Source of the DNA: an uncultured Rhodospira sp.
GTDB lineage: Bacteria; Pseudomonadota; Alphaproteobacteria; Rhodospirillales; Rhodospirillaceae
DNA length: 64,000 bases
Assembly (NCBI RefSeq): GCF_937138205.1
Contig: NZ_CAKZOT010000112.1
Span: forward strand, 1-64,000
Direction: 5' to 3'
The notes below the pieces were generated by a model, which did no database searches, was not told the DNA's origin, and was given only the letters and a program-made list of their open reading frames with translations. Positions 1 to 9,942 of this stretch are shown here, in pieces; within the stretch, counting starts at the first letter, position 1; every line of letters starts with the position of its first letter. Both the position numbers and the translations under genes were made by a program.

Positions 1-91
1 GGTCGGAATACAGCGAGTGAACGACGATATCGAGCAGCTTGGTGACCTCGGCCTGGAACGACAGGCGGTCTTCGGTCTTGGTGTCCGTCAT
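1..91 (-). CDS. htpG: HtpG (Hsp90 family chaperone), N-terminal fragment
   Basis: Read on the minus strand from an ATG at 91, the first 30 codons give a start beginning MTDTKTEDRLSFQAEV and continuing with a KLLDIVVHSLYSD segment. This is the conserved opening of bacterial Hsp90 (HtpG), where the first helix precedes the IFLRELISNA ATP-lid region. The rest of the gene lies beyond the left edge, so the ATPase, middle and dimerisation domains are not visible. HtpG is a cytosolic ATP-dependent chaperone. The gene is divergent from hpf, with about 300 bp between them. The call rests on 30 residues only. Confidence 0.8.
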   Translation of the reverse strand, partial: MTDTKTEDRLSFQAEVTKLLDIVVHSLYSD

Positions 92-192
92 GGGGGCGAC
101 CCTGCGTTTGTTCTGGGACTCTGTTGCGGTGTCGCGGCGCGGTCCGTGTCAAAGGGGGTGCGCCGGGAGGGGCTTCGGCGGGTTCATATGTG

Positions 193-221
193 CCACAGGG
201 TGGCCGCGCGCAACCCTGTGG
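193..221. other. Perfect 9-bp inverted repeat between htpG and hpf
   Basis: CCACAGGGT (193-201) and ACCCTGTGG (213-221) are perfect complements separated by 11 bases. The repeat lies about 100 bp upstream of htpG and 175 bp upstream of hpf, in a gap of about 300 bp with no convincing gene. It could be an operator or an RNA hairpin. No T-run follows on either strand, so a terminator is unlikely. It is not the CIRCE sequence, although the geometry (9-11-9) is similar. Confidence 0.5.
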
Positions 222-341
222 TTATCGCTTTCGGGTGGCGGGCCGGCGCACCTGTTCGCTGTATCTCTGCCGTCAAATTTCGGTCATGATGGAGCCTGGA
301 GACCGTTGACCCGCCCGGCCCGCCGGCTGTATCGACGGCAT

Positions 342-378
342 CCCCGGCGGTGCAACGCCGCTGGACGGGGCTTTTTTT
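342..378 (+). terminator. Terminator-like hairpin with T-run just upstream of hpf
   Basis: CCCCGGCG (342-349) can pair in two blocks with CGCC and CGGGG further on (up to 370), and seven T residues follow at 372-378. This has the form of an intrinsic terminator, yet no plus-strand gene lies upstream. It ends 18 bases before the hpf ATG. It may therefore act in the hpf leader as an attenuator, or insulate hpf from antisense or read-through transcription. Confidence 0.5.
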
Positions 379-396
379 GGTGATTGGGAGACAGCG

Positions 397-738
397 ATGC
401 CGATTCCCTTGCAGATCGCGTTTCATGGACTGGACCACTCCGACGCCGTGGAGACGCGCGTCCGGGAAAAAGTCGACAAACTGGAACAGTTCTGCGATCG
501 CATCACGAGTTGCCGGGTGGTGGTCGAGGTCCACCACAAAAACATTTCCTCCCTGCATCGCAAGGGTGAGCCGTATCACATCACGATTTCCTGCAAGGTG
601 CCGGGTGACGATCTGGTGGTGCGGCGCAGTCCCAAGGATCCCAAGGCGCACGAGGATATCGGCGTGGCCTTGCGCGATGCCTTCTCCACCATGGAACGGC
701 GCCTGAAGGACTACATGGAGCGCGTCAAGACGGGCTGA
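397..738 (+). CDS. hpf: Short ribosome hibernation promotion factor (HPF/RaiA family)
   Basis: The 113-residue protein starts MPIPLQIAFHGLDHSDAVE and has the beta-alpha-beta-beta-beta-alpha pattern of the sigma-54 modulation/S30AE family, ending in a basic helix (RRLKDYMERVK). Family members bind the 30S decoding site, block mRNA and tRNA binding, and cause inactive or dimerised ribosomes in stationary phase. Its length matches short HPF/YfiA; many alphaproteobacteria instead carry a long form with a C-terminal dimerisation domain, which is absent here. A GGGAG ribosome-binding site lies 7 bases before the ATG. Genes for a helicase and Hsp15 follow, giving an RNA/ribosome stress neighbourhood. 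A terminator-like hairpin sits in the leader. Confidence 0.85.
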   Translation: MPIPLQIAFHGLDHSDAVETRVREKVDKLEQFCDRITSCRVVVEVHHKNISSLHRKGEPYHITISCKVPGDDLVVRRSPKDPKAHEDIGVALRDAFSTMERRLKDYMERVKTG

Positions 739-820
739 GCCCGTCACCACTCGCGGACGGGCGGCCGAGGCAAACCCGGTCTTGCCAAGCCGCCCCGACG
801 GTCCCATGCTCGGGAGCGTT

Positions 821-3384
<2,564 letters not shown>

Positions 3385-3388
<4 letters not shown>

Positions 3389-3774
3389 TGGCTGACGACG
3401 CCCTGCGCATCGACAAGTGGCTGTGGCACGCACGCTTTCGCAAGACGCGGGGGCTGGCGCAGGACCTGTGCACCGGCGGGCACGTCACGCTGAACGGGGC
3501 GACCATCGCCAAGCCAAGCGTTTTGGTCCGGCCGGGGGATCAGCTTGAGCTCATCCTGGGGCCGTATCGCCGGCGGGTGCGGGTGGTGGCTTTGGGCCAG
3601 CGCCGGGGTCCGGCCCCGGAAGCGCAAGCGCTCTACGAAGAGATCGAACCGCCCGAGCGGTTGCAGGATCCCGTCATGGCGCCGACGCCGGTGCGTCCAG
3701 CGGGGAGCGGCCGTCCGACCAAGCGTGAGCGGCGGGCGTTCGAGGCCTTGCGTGGTCGCGACACTGCGGGCTAA
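3385..3774 (+). CDS. hslR: Ribosome-associated heat shock protein Hsp15 (S4 domain)
   Basis: The 129-residue protein opens LRIDKWLWHARFRKTRGLAQ, an S4 RNA-binding domain spanning about residues 7-65. In Escherichia coli Hsp15 binds free 50S subunits carrying a nascent peptidyl-tRNA and helps recycle them after abortive translation. The C-terminal tail is basic and proline-rich (PTKRERRAFEALRG), as usual in the family. It overlaps the helicase stop by 4 bp, which indicates one transcript and coupled translation. A small GGGCT/AGCCC palindrome overlaps the stop codon. Confidence 0.88.
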
Positions 3775-3894
3775 AGCCCATCGAACGGACACTTGCGGAC
3801 CCGGGCCATGAATGATTAAGTGTGGGCCATCCGGATCGCCGGTCCGGAAACCGCCTTCTTGACACATTCCTCGACATCGACGGGCCGCCGACAC

Positions 3895-4350
3895 ATGCTG
3901 GAGTCCTTGCGTAAGATCTTGTTCGGAGACGAAGTATCGGATTCCGAGGCGGGTCAGAAAGAAGTTCGGTTCGCGGCGGCGCTGCTCCTGACCGAGGCAG
4001 CCAGTTCGGACGGTGCCATAGACGACGCCGAGCGCACCCGCATTCGCGCCCTGCTCGAAAAGCGGTTCTCGCTGTCGCCCTCGGACGCCGAGAGCTTGAT
4101 GCGCGAAGCCGCCGCCGCGCAGCACGAACAGGTCGAGTTGTACGGTCCGTCGCGGGTTCTGAAGGACGCCTTCTCGTACGACCAGCGGGTCGAACTGCTG
4201 GAAATGCTGTGGGATGTCGTCTTTGCCGACGGCGTTGTGCACGAGTACGAGGCCAGCCTCATGCGGCGGTTGGGCGGGCTGTTGTACGTGGACGACCAGG
4301 ACAACGGAGCGGCCCGGAAGCGGGTTCTTGAGCGGCGCGGCTTGTCGTGA
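3895..4350 (+). CDS. TerB-like (tellurite resistance TerB domain) protein
   Basis: The product is 151 residues from the ATG at 3895. A conserved-looking start (MLESLRKILFG) precedes an all-helical domain with two acidic TerB-type signatures, EAASSDGAIDDAERTRI near residues 38-54 and VVFADGVVHEYEASLMRRL near 110-128. TerB domains are all-alpha, bind metal through acidic residues and occur in stress and phage-defence ter systems, but stand-alone copies like this are common housekeeping genes of unknown role. An in-frame extension to 3820 is possible; it looks unlike protein and lacks a ribosome-binding site. No other ter gene is nearby. Confidence 0.7.
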   Translation: MLESLRKILFGDEVSDSEAGQKEVRFAAALLLTEAASSDGAIDDAERTRIRALLEKRFSLSPSDAESLMREAAAAQHEQVELYGPSRVLKDAFSYDQRVELLEMLWDVVFADGVVHEYEASLMRRLGGLLYVDDQDNGAARKRVLERRGLS

Positions 4351-4385
4351 CGCGGTGCCGCCGTGAGGAGTGGAGTTGAACTCAT

Positions 4386-4724
4386 ATGACATACGTTGTC
4401 ACCGAAAATTGCATCAAGTGCAAGTTTCAGGATTGCGTTGAGGTTTGCCCGGTCGACTGTTTTTATGAGGGTGAGAACTTTCTCGTTATTAATCCGGACG
4501 AATGTATTGACTGCGGCGTTTGTGAACCGGAATGCCCGGCCGAGGCGATTGTGCCAGATTCGGATGACCGCGCCGCCGACTGGCTCGAGATCAACCGAGA
4601 CTTTTCCGAGCGTTGGCCGAATATAACGCGCAAAGGCGATCCTTTGCCCGACGCCGACGACTGGAAGGACAAGCCAGGCAAGCGCGACCTGCTGAGCGAA
4701 AATCCCGGCACCGGAACGACGTAA
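4386..4724 (+). CDS. fdxA: 7Fe ferredoxin FdxA ([3Fe-4S][4Fe-4S])
   Basis: The 112-residue protein has Cys at 9, 12, 17, 21 and 25 in the first half and C40-C43-C46-C50 in the second ([12 protein letters not shown]). This is the pattern of seven-iron FdxA ferredoxins: C9, C17 and C50 probably hold a [3Fe-4S] cluster, and C21, C40, C43 and C46 a [4Fe-4S] cluster. The long C-terminal tail ([18 protein letters not shown]) is characteristic of the type. It is a cytosolic low-potential electron carrier, usually found beside carD or hslR in alphaproteobacteria, as here. A GAGGAG-like ribosome-binding region lies upstream. Confidence 0.93.
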   Translation: MTYVVTENCIKCKFQDCVEVCPVDCFYEGENFLVINPDECIDCGVCEPECPAEAIVPDSDDRAADWLEINRDFSERWPNITRKGDPLPDADDWKDKPGKRDLLSENPGTGTT

Positions 4725-5274
4725 GGCCGATCGTCAGACCGATCGTCCGTCCGACGCGCCTTTCGAAGGGCGTGAACGCGACGGCGCGGACCGATCGGAC
4801 AGGCGTGCACAAGAGACTGGGATTTGTTGAGCTTTTGTGTTAGACAAGGCGATCCACAGGGCAATCCTGGGCATTCCCGTAGAGCGTGCTTCTTTGGTAG
4901 GATGACGGAAGTCATTCGAAAGAGGGAGGGGGTCGCGGGGTCCCGTGGCCCGTCCGTGGGGTGAGGCGGGCGCGAGAACCGCGCTGGTGGGAGCATGATG
5001 ACCCTCTAAGACATTTCGGGTCCGAGGGAGCGCGACAGCGATCAGACCATCCGTCAATCCGCCGAGGTGAGCCACCGCGCGCGGAGGCCGGAGGTGACGT
5101 CTCGGTGCGACGGTCGTCGACCAGTCCGTGGTCGGCGGCCGATTGTGTGATGAGGTGTGTGACGAGTGTCGGCGGTGGCGTGGACGGCGGTGCGGTTGCA
5201 TCGCGTCGCGCTAGGCCGCTCGCGACAGGTCGGATCTGCTGCTTGAACCGCTGTTTGTATTGAAGAGTGAGGCC
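4725..5274. other. 550-bp intergenic region before carD
   Basis: I found no convincing coding region. The codon texture of the open frames is poor and none carries a recognisable motif. The first 60 bases hold a 7-bp stem with one G-T pair around a CGA loop (CGCCTTT/AAGGGCG), a possible fdxA terminator without a T-run. Another small stem, ATGAC/GTCAT, lies near 4902-4915. The rest is GC-rich and could contain the carD promoter, a long leader or a small RNA. I could not assign a known RNA family or a tRNA. Confidence 0.4.
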
Positions 5275-5772
5275 ATGACGAAAAAGGCGCCGTTTTCCGT
5301 TGGAGATCATGTTGTGTACCCGACGCATGGCGTGGGCTTGATCGAGGCGATCGAAACCCAGACCATCGGCGGCATGGAGCTTGAGCTGTTCGTGATTTCG
5401 TTCGAGCGGGACCGCATGATCCTGCGTGTGCCGGTGGCCAAGGCGCCGAAATCGGGCCTGCGCAAGCTGTCCTCGCGCCAGGAAATGCAGACCGCGTTGA
5501 GCACCCTGAAGGGGCGCGCCCGCGTCAAGCGCACCATGTGGAGCCGCCGGGCGCAGGAGTACGAACAGAAGATCAATTCCGGCGATCCGGTCTCGATCGC
5601 CGAGGTGGTGCGCGACCTGTTCCGGGGCGCGACCCAGCCCGAGCAGTCGTATTCCGAACGCCAGATCTACGAACAGGCGTTGGAACGGCTGGTGGGTGAA
5701 CTGGCGGCCATCGAATCCATCGACGCCGACACCGCCACCCAGAAGGTCGAAAAACTACTGTCGGCGGCCTGA
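5275..5772 (+). CDS. carD: CarD family transcriptional regulator
   Basis: The 165-residue protein opens with the CarD/TRCF RNA polymerase-interaction domain (FSVGDHVVYPTHGVGLIEAI, residues 6-25) and continues with an all-helical C-terminal DNA-binding domain. CarD binds the RNA polymerase beta subunit and stabilises open promoter complexes, especially at rRNA and other growth-regulated promoters. It is essential or important in many alphaproteobacteria. The ATG at 5275 has GTGAGG a few bases upstream; an in-frame TTG at 5260 is less likely. The fdxA-carD neighbourhood is common in the class. A strong terminator hairpin follows. Confidence 0.93.
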   Translation: MTKKAPFSVGDHVVYPTHGVGLIEAIETQTIGGMELELFVISFERDRMILRVPVAKAPKSGLRKLSSRQEMQTALSTLKGRARVKRTMWSRRAQEYEQKINSGDPVSIAEVVRDLFRGATQPEQSYSERQIYEQALERLVGELAAIESIDADTATQKVEKLLSAA

Positions 5773-5778
5773 GACTCG

Positions 5779-5869
5779 CACCCCCGGTGGGGGTGTCGGT
5801 GTCAGACCGTTGATGACCATGCCGCGTCGTCCTGGACCAGACTCTCCAGGACGGCGCGGCTTGCGTTTT
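5779..5869 (+). terminator. Terminator hairpins after carD
   Basis: Two stems follow the carD stop. CACCCCC/GGGGGTG (5779-5795) has a 3-base loop. At 5821-5860 a 16- to 17-bp stem (GCCGCGTCGTCCTGGA pairing with TCCAGGACGGCGCGGC, one G-T pair) is followed by TTGCGTTTT. The second is the better intrinsic terminator and separates carD from lysK. Confidence 0.75.
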
Positions 5870-5941
5870 CGGACCACGGGTTCCAGGGTGTGGGCGCGAT
5901 CCTCTCCGCCCCGGCCGCCCGATGGCCCCGTCCAGACTAGG

Positions 5942-5966
5942 CCAGACCAGACCAGACCAGACCAGG
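5942..5966 (+). repeat. CCAGA pentanucleotide tandem repeat in the lysK leader
   Basis: Four perfect CCAGA units (5942-5961) and a fifth variant CCAGG (5962-5966) run up to 10 bases before the lysK start. A further CCAGA occurs at 5932. The last unit supplies the AGGA that could be the ribosome-binding site. Short tandem repeats like this can change length by slippage. Confidence 0.8.
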
Positions 5967-5976
5967 ACTCCGCGTG

Positions 5977-7605
5977 ATGCCCGAATCGTCCGTCGCTGCC
6001 CCCCCTGTTGACGAGACCGTCCGCGGCCTCGCCCGCGACTGCACCGCCTGGCCGTTCCAGGAGGCGCGCACGCTGCTGGACGACCGGCTCAAAGGGCAGG
6101 TGCCGGACAAGGGGTACGTGCTGTTTGAGACCGGCTACGGCCCCTCCGGCCTGCCGCACATCGGTACCTTCGGCGAGGTGGTGCGCACAACCATGGTGCG
6201 CCGGGCGTTCCAGGTTCTGGCACCGGAGATCCCGACGCGCCTGTTCGCGTTCTCGGACGACATGGACGGCCTGCGCAAGGTGCCCGACAACATCCCCAAC
6301 AAGGAAATCGTCGCCGCCCACCTGGGCAAGCCGCTGACGCGTATCCCCGATCCCTTCGGCACGCACGAAAGCTTCGGCCATCACAACAACGCCCGCCTGC
6401 GGTCGTTCCTGGACTCGTTCGGGTTCGAGTACGAATTCCAGTCGGCGACCGAGTGTTACACCTCGGGCCGCTTCGACGAGGCGTTGCTGGCCGTGCTACG
6501 CCATTACGACGCCATTCGGGACGTGGTGCTGCCGACCCTGGGCGACGAACGGCGGGCGACCTATTCGCCGTTCCTGCCCGTGTGCCCGAAGACGGGGCAG
6601 GTGTTGCAAGTGCCGGTGCTGGAGACCGATCCGGACGCCGGCACCATCGTCTACCAGGACACGGACGGAACTAGGGTCGAAACCCCGGTCACCGGCGGCC
6701 GTTGCAAGCTGCAGTGGAAGGCCGATTGGGGCACGCGCTGGCACGCGCTGGGCGTGGACTATGAGATGTCCGGCAAGGACCTGATCGACAGTGTGCGCCT
6801 GTCCAGCCGCATCTGCCGCGTTTTGGGCAGCGAGCCGCCGGTCAACCTGACGTACGAGCTGTTCCTGGACGACAAGGGACAGAAAATCTCAAAGTCGAAG
6901 GGCAACGGCCTGGCGGTCGAGGACTGGCTGAAGTACGCCAACGCCGAAAGCCTCGCCCTGTTCATGTACCAGAAGCCCAGGGCGGCCAAGAAGCTGCACT
7001 TCGACGTCATCCCGCGCAACGTCGACGACTACCTGACCTTCCTGGGGAAGTTCGAGACCCAGGAGACGAAGGACCGCCTCAACAACCCGGTCTGGCACAT
7101 CCACAACGGCACGCCGCCGCGCGAGGCGGCGCACCTGTCGTTCGGCATCCTGCTGAACCTGGCCAGTGTGTGCCACTCGGAGGATCCGGCGGTCCTATGG
7201 CACTACATCGGCCGCTACGCTCCCGGCGCCACGCCGGCGACGGCGCCGATCCTGGACGGCCTGGTGCGCCACGCCATCGCCTACTACCGGGACTTCGTGC
7301 TGCCGACCAAGCAGTACCGGCCAGCGACGGCGGCCGAGGCGAAGGCGCTGGAAGCGTTGCGCGCGGCCCTGGCCGAGGCGCCCCCGGATGCCGCCGCCGA
7401 GGACCTGCAGACCCTCGTCTACGAGATCGGCAAGGAACACGGCGAGACCTTCGGCGACCTGAAGGGCTGGTTCAAGGCGCTGTACCAGATCCTGCTGGGA
7501 CAGGATCAGGGGCCGCGCATGGGCTCGTTCATCGCGCTGTATGGGCGGAGCGAAACGCTGGCGTTGCTTGACCGGGCGATTGCGGGCGAGGATCTCTCCG
7601 CCTGA
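5977..7605 (+). CDS. lysK: Lysyl-tRNA synthetase, class I
   Basis: The protein is 542 residues from the ATG at 5977; an adjacent in-frame GTG (5974) is also possible. It carries the class I signature HIGT in the first 65 residues and KISKSKG at about 305-311, with long conserved stretches typical of archaeal-type LysRS ([19 protein letters not shown]). It charges tRNA-Lys in the cytosol. Class I LysRS replaces the class II enzyme in archaea, spirochaetes and many alphaproteobacteria, so it is expected here. The leader contains a CCAGA tandem repeat next to the start. ytoQ follows after 25 bp. Confidence 0.96.
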   Translation: MPESSVAAPPVDETVRGLARDCTAWPFQEARTLLDDRLKGQVPDKGYVLFETGYGPSGLPHIGTFGEVVRTTMVRRAFQVLAPEIPTRLFAFSDDMDGLRKVPDNIPNKEIVAAHLGKPLTRIPDPFGTHESFGHHNNARLRSFLDSFGFEYEFQSATECYTSGRFDEALLAVLRHYDAIRDVVLPTLGDERRATYSPFLPVCPKTGQVLQVPVLETDPDAGTIVYQDTDGTRVETPVTGGRCKLQWKADWGTRWHALGVDYEMSGKDLIDSVRLSSRICRVLGSEPPVNLTYELFLDDKGQKISKSKGNGLAVEDWLKYANAESLALFMYQKPRAAKKLHFDVIPRNVDDYLTFLGKFETQETKDRLNNPVWHIHNGTPPREAAHLSFGILLNLASVCHSEDPAVLWHYIGRYAPGATPATAPILDGLVRHAIAYYRDFVLPTKQYRPATAAEAKALEALRAALAEAPPDAAAEDLQTLVYEIGKEHGETFGDLKGWFKALYQILLGQDQGPRMGSFIALYGRSETLALLDRAIAGEDLSA

Positions 7606-7630
7606 TCACACCGCAACGGAGGACGCCACC

Positions 7631-8101
7631 ATGCTTGGACCCAGCGACCTGTCCGTCTACCTCTCGGGCGAGATTCACACCGACTGGCGCGACCAGGTCA
7701 TGGCCGCGTGTGACGAGGCCGGCCTGTGCGTCGAGTTCTCCGGTCCGGTGACCGACCACGCGGCGTCGGACGACTGCGGCGCCGCGATCCTGGGCGAGGA
7801 GGACTCGGCGTTCTGGCGCGACCACAAGGGTGCCAAGGTCAACGCCATCCGCACCCGGGTGCTGATCGAACAGGCGGACGTGGTGGTGGTCCGCTTCGGG
7901 GAAAAGTACAAGCAATGGAACGCGGCGTTCGACGCCGGCTATGCCGCCGCGCTGGGGACGCCGCTGATCGTGCTGCATCCGCCGGAGCACACCCACGCGC
8001 TGAAGGAGATCAACGGCGCCGCCCTGGCCACGTGCGAGACGCCGGAGCAGGTGGCTCAAATCCTGACCTACGTGCAGACCGGGCGGTTGCCGGGGCGGTG
8101 A
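7631..8101 (+). CDS. YtoQ family protein (nucleoside 2-deoxyribosyltransferase-like fold)
   Basis: The 156-residue protein begins MLGPSDLSVYLSGEIHTDWR. The YLSGEIHTDWR opening, the VLIEQADVVVVRFGEKYKQWN stretch and the AFDAGYAAALGTPLIVLHP segment are typical of the YtoQ family, which is related to nucleoside 2-deoxyribosyltransferases. Its biochemical role is not established. GGAGG at 7618-7622 sets the ATG at 7631. The stop overlaps a GTG start of the next gene by 4 bp, so it is part of a coupled operon with two methyltransferases. Confidence 0.85.
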   Translation: MLGPSDLSVYLSGEIHTDWRDQVMAACDEAGLCVEFSGPVTDHAASDDCGAAILGEEDSAFWRDHKGAKVNAIRTRVLIEQADVVVVRFGEKYKQWNAAFDAGYAAALGTPLIVLHPPEHTHALKEINGAALATCETPEQVAQILTYVQTGRLPGR

Positions 8102-8796
8102 GTCCGGACGAGACCGCGCGGCGGGCCTTCATCCAGGCGCATACGGTGATTTCGACGGCGCCGCTGGTTCCGGACCTGCGCCTGCACCTGGCCACCGAGG
8201 TCACGCCCCTGTGGCAGGCCACCGAGGACCTGTTGCGCAAGACCGGCGTGCCGCCGCCGTTCTGGGCCTTCGCGTGGCCAGGCAGTCAGGCGTTGGCGCG
8301 GTATGTTCTCGATCATCCCGACACGGTGCGCGGTCGCGCGGTGCTGGACTTCGCCAGCGGCAGCGGCCTGGCCGGGCTGGCGGCGGCGCGGGCCGGCGCC
8401 GCGTCGGTCACCTGCGCCGACATTGATCCCATGGCGTCCGAAGCGGTGGCCTTGAACGCCGCGTTGAACGGCCTGGGCGATCGCGTCACGGCCGTGACGC
8501 GGGACCTGCTGGCCGGAGCGGGGCAGGGGGCGGCCTGGGACGTGATCCTGGCCGGCGACGTCTGTTACGAACAGCCCATGGCGGACGCGGTCACACGGTT
8601 CCTGACCGCGCACGCGCGGACCGGGGCCTTGGTCCTTTTGGCCGATCCGGGGCGTGCCTATGTGACTCGCGAGGGGACGGACCCGGTGGCCCGGTTCGCC
8701 GTGCCCACCACCCTGGAGTTGGAGGACCGCGCCGTGCGAGAGACCACGATCCTGCGCCTGCGTCCGTCCTGCCCCCCGGATCCGGGAGGGGCCTGA
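8098..8796 (+). CDS. Class I SAM methyltransferase (ETFB lysine methyltransferase-like, COG3897 type)
   Basis: The 232-residue protein starts at a GTG that overlaps the ytoQ stop (GTGA). The N-terminal part (FIQAHTVISTAPLVPDLRLH, and PPPFWAFAWPGSQALARYVL) and the SAM motif VLDFASGSGLAGLAAA match the family that includes the methyltransferase of the electron-transfer flavoprotein beta subunit. The catalytic-loop region GDVCYEQPMA is also conserved in that family. Its substrate here is unproven. Translation is coupled to ytoQ upstream and to the O-methyltransferase downstream (TGATG, 1-bp overlap). Confidence 0.8.
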   Translation: MSPDETARRAFIQAHTVISTAPLVPDLRLHLATEVTPLWQATEDLLRKTGVPPPFWAFAWPGSQALARYVLDHPDTVRGRAVLDFASGSGLAGLAAARAGAASVTCADIDPMASEAVALNAALNGLGDRVTAVTRDLLAGAGQGAAWDVILAGDVCYEQPMADAVTRFLTAHARTGALVLLADPGRAYVTREGTDPVARFAVPTTLELEDRAVRETTILRLRPSCPPDPGGA

Positions 8797-9446
8797 TGCT
8801 GGATCTTCCCGACGGGGTGGCGGATTACGTGCGACGGGTGGGCATCGATGAACCCGCCCCCCTGGCCGCGTTGCGCGAAGAAACCGAGCGCATGGAAAAC
8901 GCCCACTGGGTCAGCAGTCCGGAGCAAGGGGCGCTTCTGGGCTTCCTTGCCGGCTTGATCGGCGCGCGCAGGGCGCTCGATATCGGAACGTTCACCGGCT
9001 ACTCGGCGCTGGCGGTGGCGTACGCCCTGCCGCCGGACGGCGAGGTGCGGGCGTTCGACCACGCCCCGGCGTTCGCCGACATCGCGCGCCGCCACTGGGC
9101 CAACGCCGGCATGGCCGAGCGGTTTCACTTTCACATCGGTCCGGCCGCCAAGGCGCTGGCGACGCTGATCGCCGAAGGGCAGGGGGGCACCTTCGACATG
9201 GCGTTTATCGACGCCGACAAGGAAGGCTATGACGGGTATTACGAACAGGCGCTGACCCTGGTGCGGCCGGGCGGGCTGATCGCGCTCGACAACATGCTGT
9301 GGAAGGGGACGGTGGCCGATCCCGCCAACACCAGCGCCGACACCGTGGCGCTGCGGGCGTTGACGGCAAAGATCCGCGACGACGCGCGTGTCGACGCCTG
9401 TCTGGTGCCGATTCGGGATGGTTTGTTGCTGGCGCGGCGGCGGTGA
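8796..9446 (+). CDS. O-methyltransferase (caffeoyl-CoA OMT-like, COG4122)
   Basis: The 216-residue protein has the SAM-binding motif LDIGTFTGYSALAVA (about residues 61-75), an acidic FIDADKEGYDGYY metal/substrate motif and a DNMLWKGTV motif. These are diagnostic of cation-dependent class I O-methyltransferases of the catechol/caffeoyl-CoA type. Bacterial members methylate varied catechols and the substrate cannot be told from sequence. GGGAGGGG precedes the ATG, which overlaps the previous stop by one base. It is the last gene of the ytoQ operon. Confidence 0.88.
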   Translation: MLDLPDGVADYVRRVGIDEPAPLAALREETERMENAHWVSSPEQGALLGFLAGLIGARRALDIGTFTGYSALAVAYALPPDGEVRAFDHAPAFADIARRHWANAGMAERFHFHIGPAAKALATLIAEGQGGTFDMAFIDADKEGYDGYYEQALTLVRPGGLIALDNMLWKGTVADPANTSADTVALRALTAKIRDDARVDACLVPIRDGLLLARRR

Positions 9447-9469
9447 GGGTTTGTGCGAGTGAATTGCAT

Positions 9470-9498
9470 TTGCCTTGGCGCGGGGCGGCCGGTATAGT
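9470..9498 (+). promoter_or_regulatory. Candidate sigma-70 promoter for bfd
   Basis: TTGCCT (9470-9475) and TATAGT (9493-9498) are separated by 17 bp, in the short gap between the O-methyltransferase and bfd. Transcription would begin near 9505, just before the two possible bfd starts. An AT-richer stretch (TGAATTGCATTTGC) covers the -35 region and may hold a regulator site. Confidence 0.5.
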
Positions 9499-9539
9499 GC
9501 CATTCTCTCGGCAAGGCCAGAATGGGACCGTCCCCCGCC

Positions 9540-9764
9540 ATGTACGTCTGCAACTGCAAGGGCTTGAATGAAACCCGCGTTCGCGGGGCCATCCGCAGCG
9601 GCGTCCGCCACGTCAGCAAGGTGTTTCAGGCCTGCGGGGAAACCCCGCAATGCGCCAAGTGTGTCCACCGGATCGTCGTTCTGATCCAGGAGGAGCACGC
9701 GACCCAGCTGTGCCACCCATGGCCGGACGCGCCCAACAACGAAGACGATCGGCTGGAGGCCTGA
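9540..9764 (+). CDS. bfd: Bacterioferritin-associated [2Fe-2S] ferredoxin
   Basis: The 74-residue protein starts MYVCNCKGLNE. With this start the cysteines fall at 4, 6, 38 and 41 (CGETPQCAKC), the same positions as the four cluster ligands of Escherichia coli Bfd. Bfd binds bacterioferritin and delivers electrons that reduce and release stored iron when iron is scarce. An in-frame ATG at 9522, with AAGG upstream, would add six residues; the family start at 9540 is preferred but lacks a clear ribosome-binding site. bfr follows after 178 bp in the same direction. Confidence 0.93.
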   Translation: MYVCNCKGLNETRVRGAIRSGVRHVSKVFQACGETPQCAKCVHRIVVLIQEEHATQLCHPWPDAPNNEDDRLEA

Positions 9765-9809
9765 GGTTTTGGGCGGCTGGACCGTGGTTCACCAGGGCGT
9801 AAGCCATTT

Positions 9810-9826
9810 TCTGGAACTCTTCTAAA
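9810..9826 (+). promoter_or_regulatory. Candidate iron control element (Irr-type ICE box) before bfr
   Basis: TCTGGAA (9810-9816), CTC, TTCTAAA (9820-9826) fits the ICE pattern TTTAGAA-N3-TTCTAAA with a perfect right half and 5 of 7 matches in the left half. It lies about 117 bp upstream of the bfr ATG. In alphaproteobacteria Irr binds such elements at bacterioferritin and other iron genes. That Irr acts here is inference. Confidence 0.5.
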
Positions 9827-9942
9827 AAACCGCTTTGCGTGGGCGCCCACATGCCGTATGGCTTGGGGAGACGTTGGTGTTGCACGAGACGGCGCGATCT
9901 CGTATCGACACAACGGTTCCGAACCACGCACGGGAGGCGGGC

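Noticed and set aside
3820-3894. In-frame N-terminal extension of the TerB-like gene
   Set aside because: No ribosome-binding site and non-protein-like composition; the conserved start is at 3895.
9459-9475. Fur box at the bfd promoter
   Set aside because: TGAATTGCATTTGCC has too few matches to the Fur or Mur consensus to be called.
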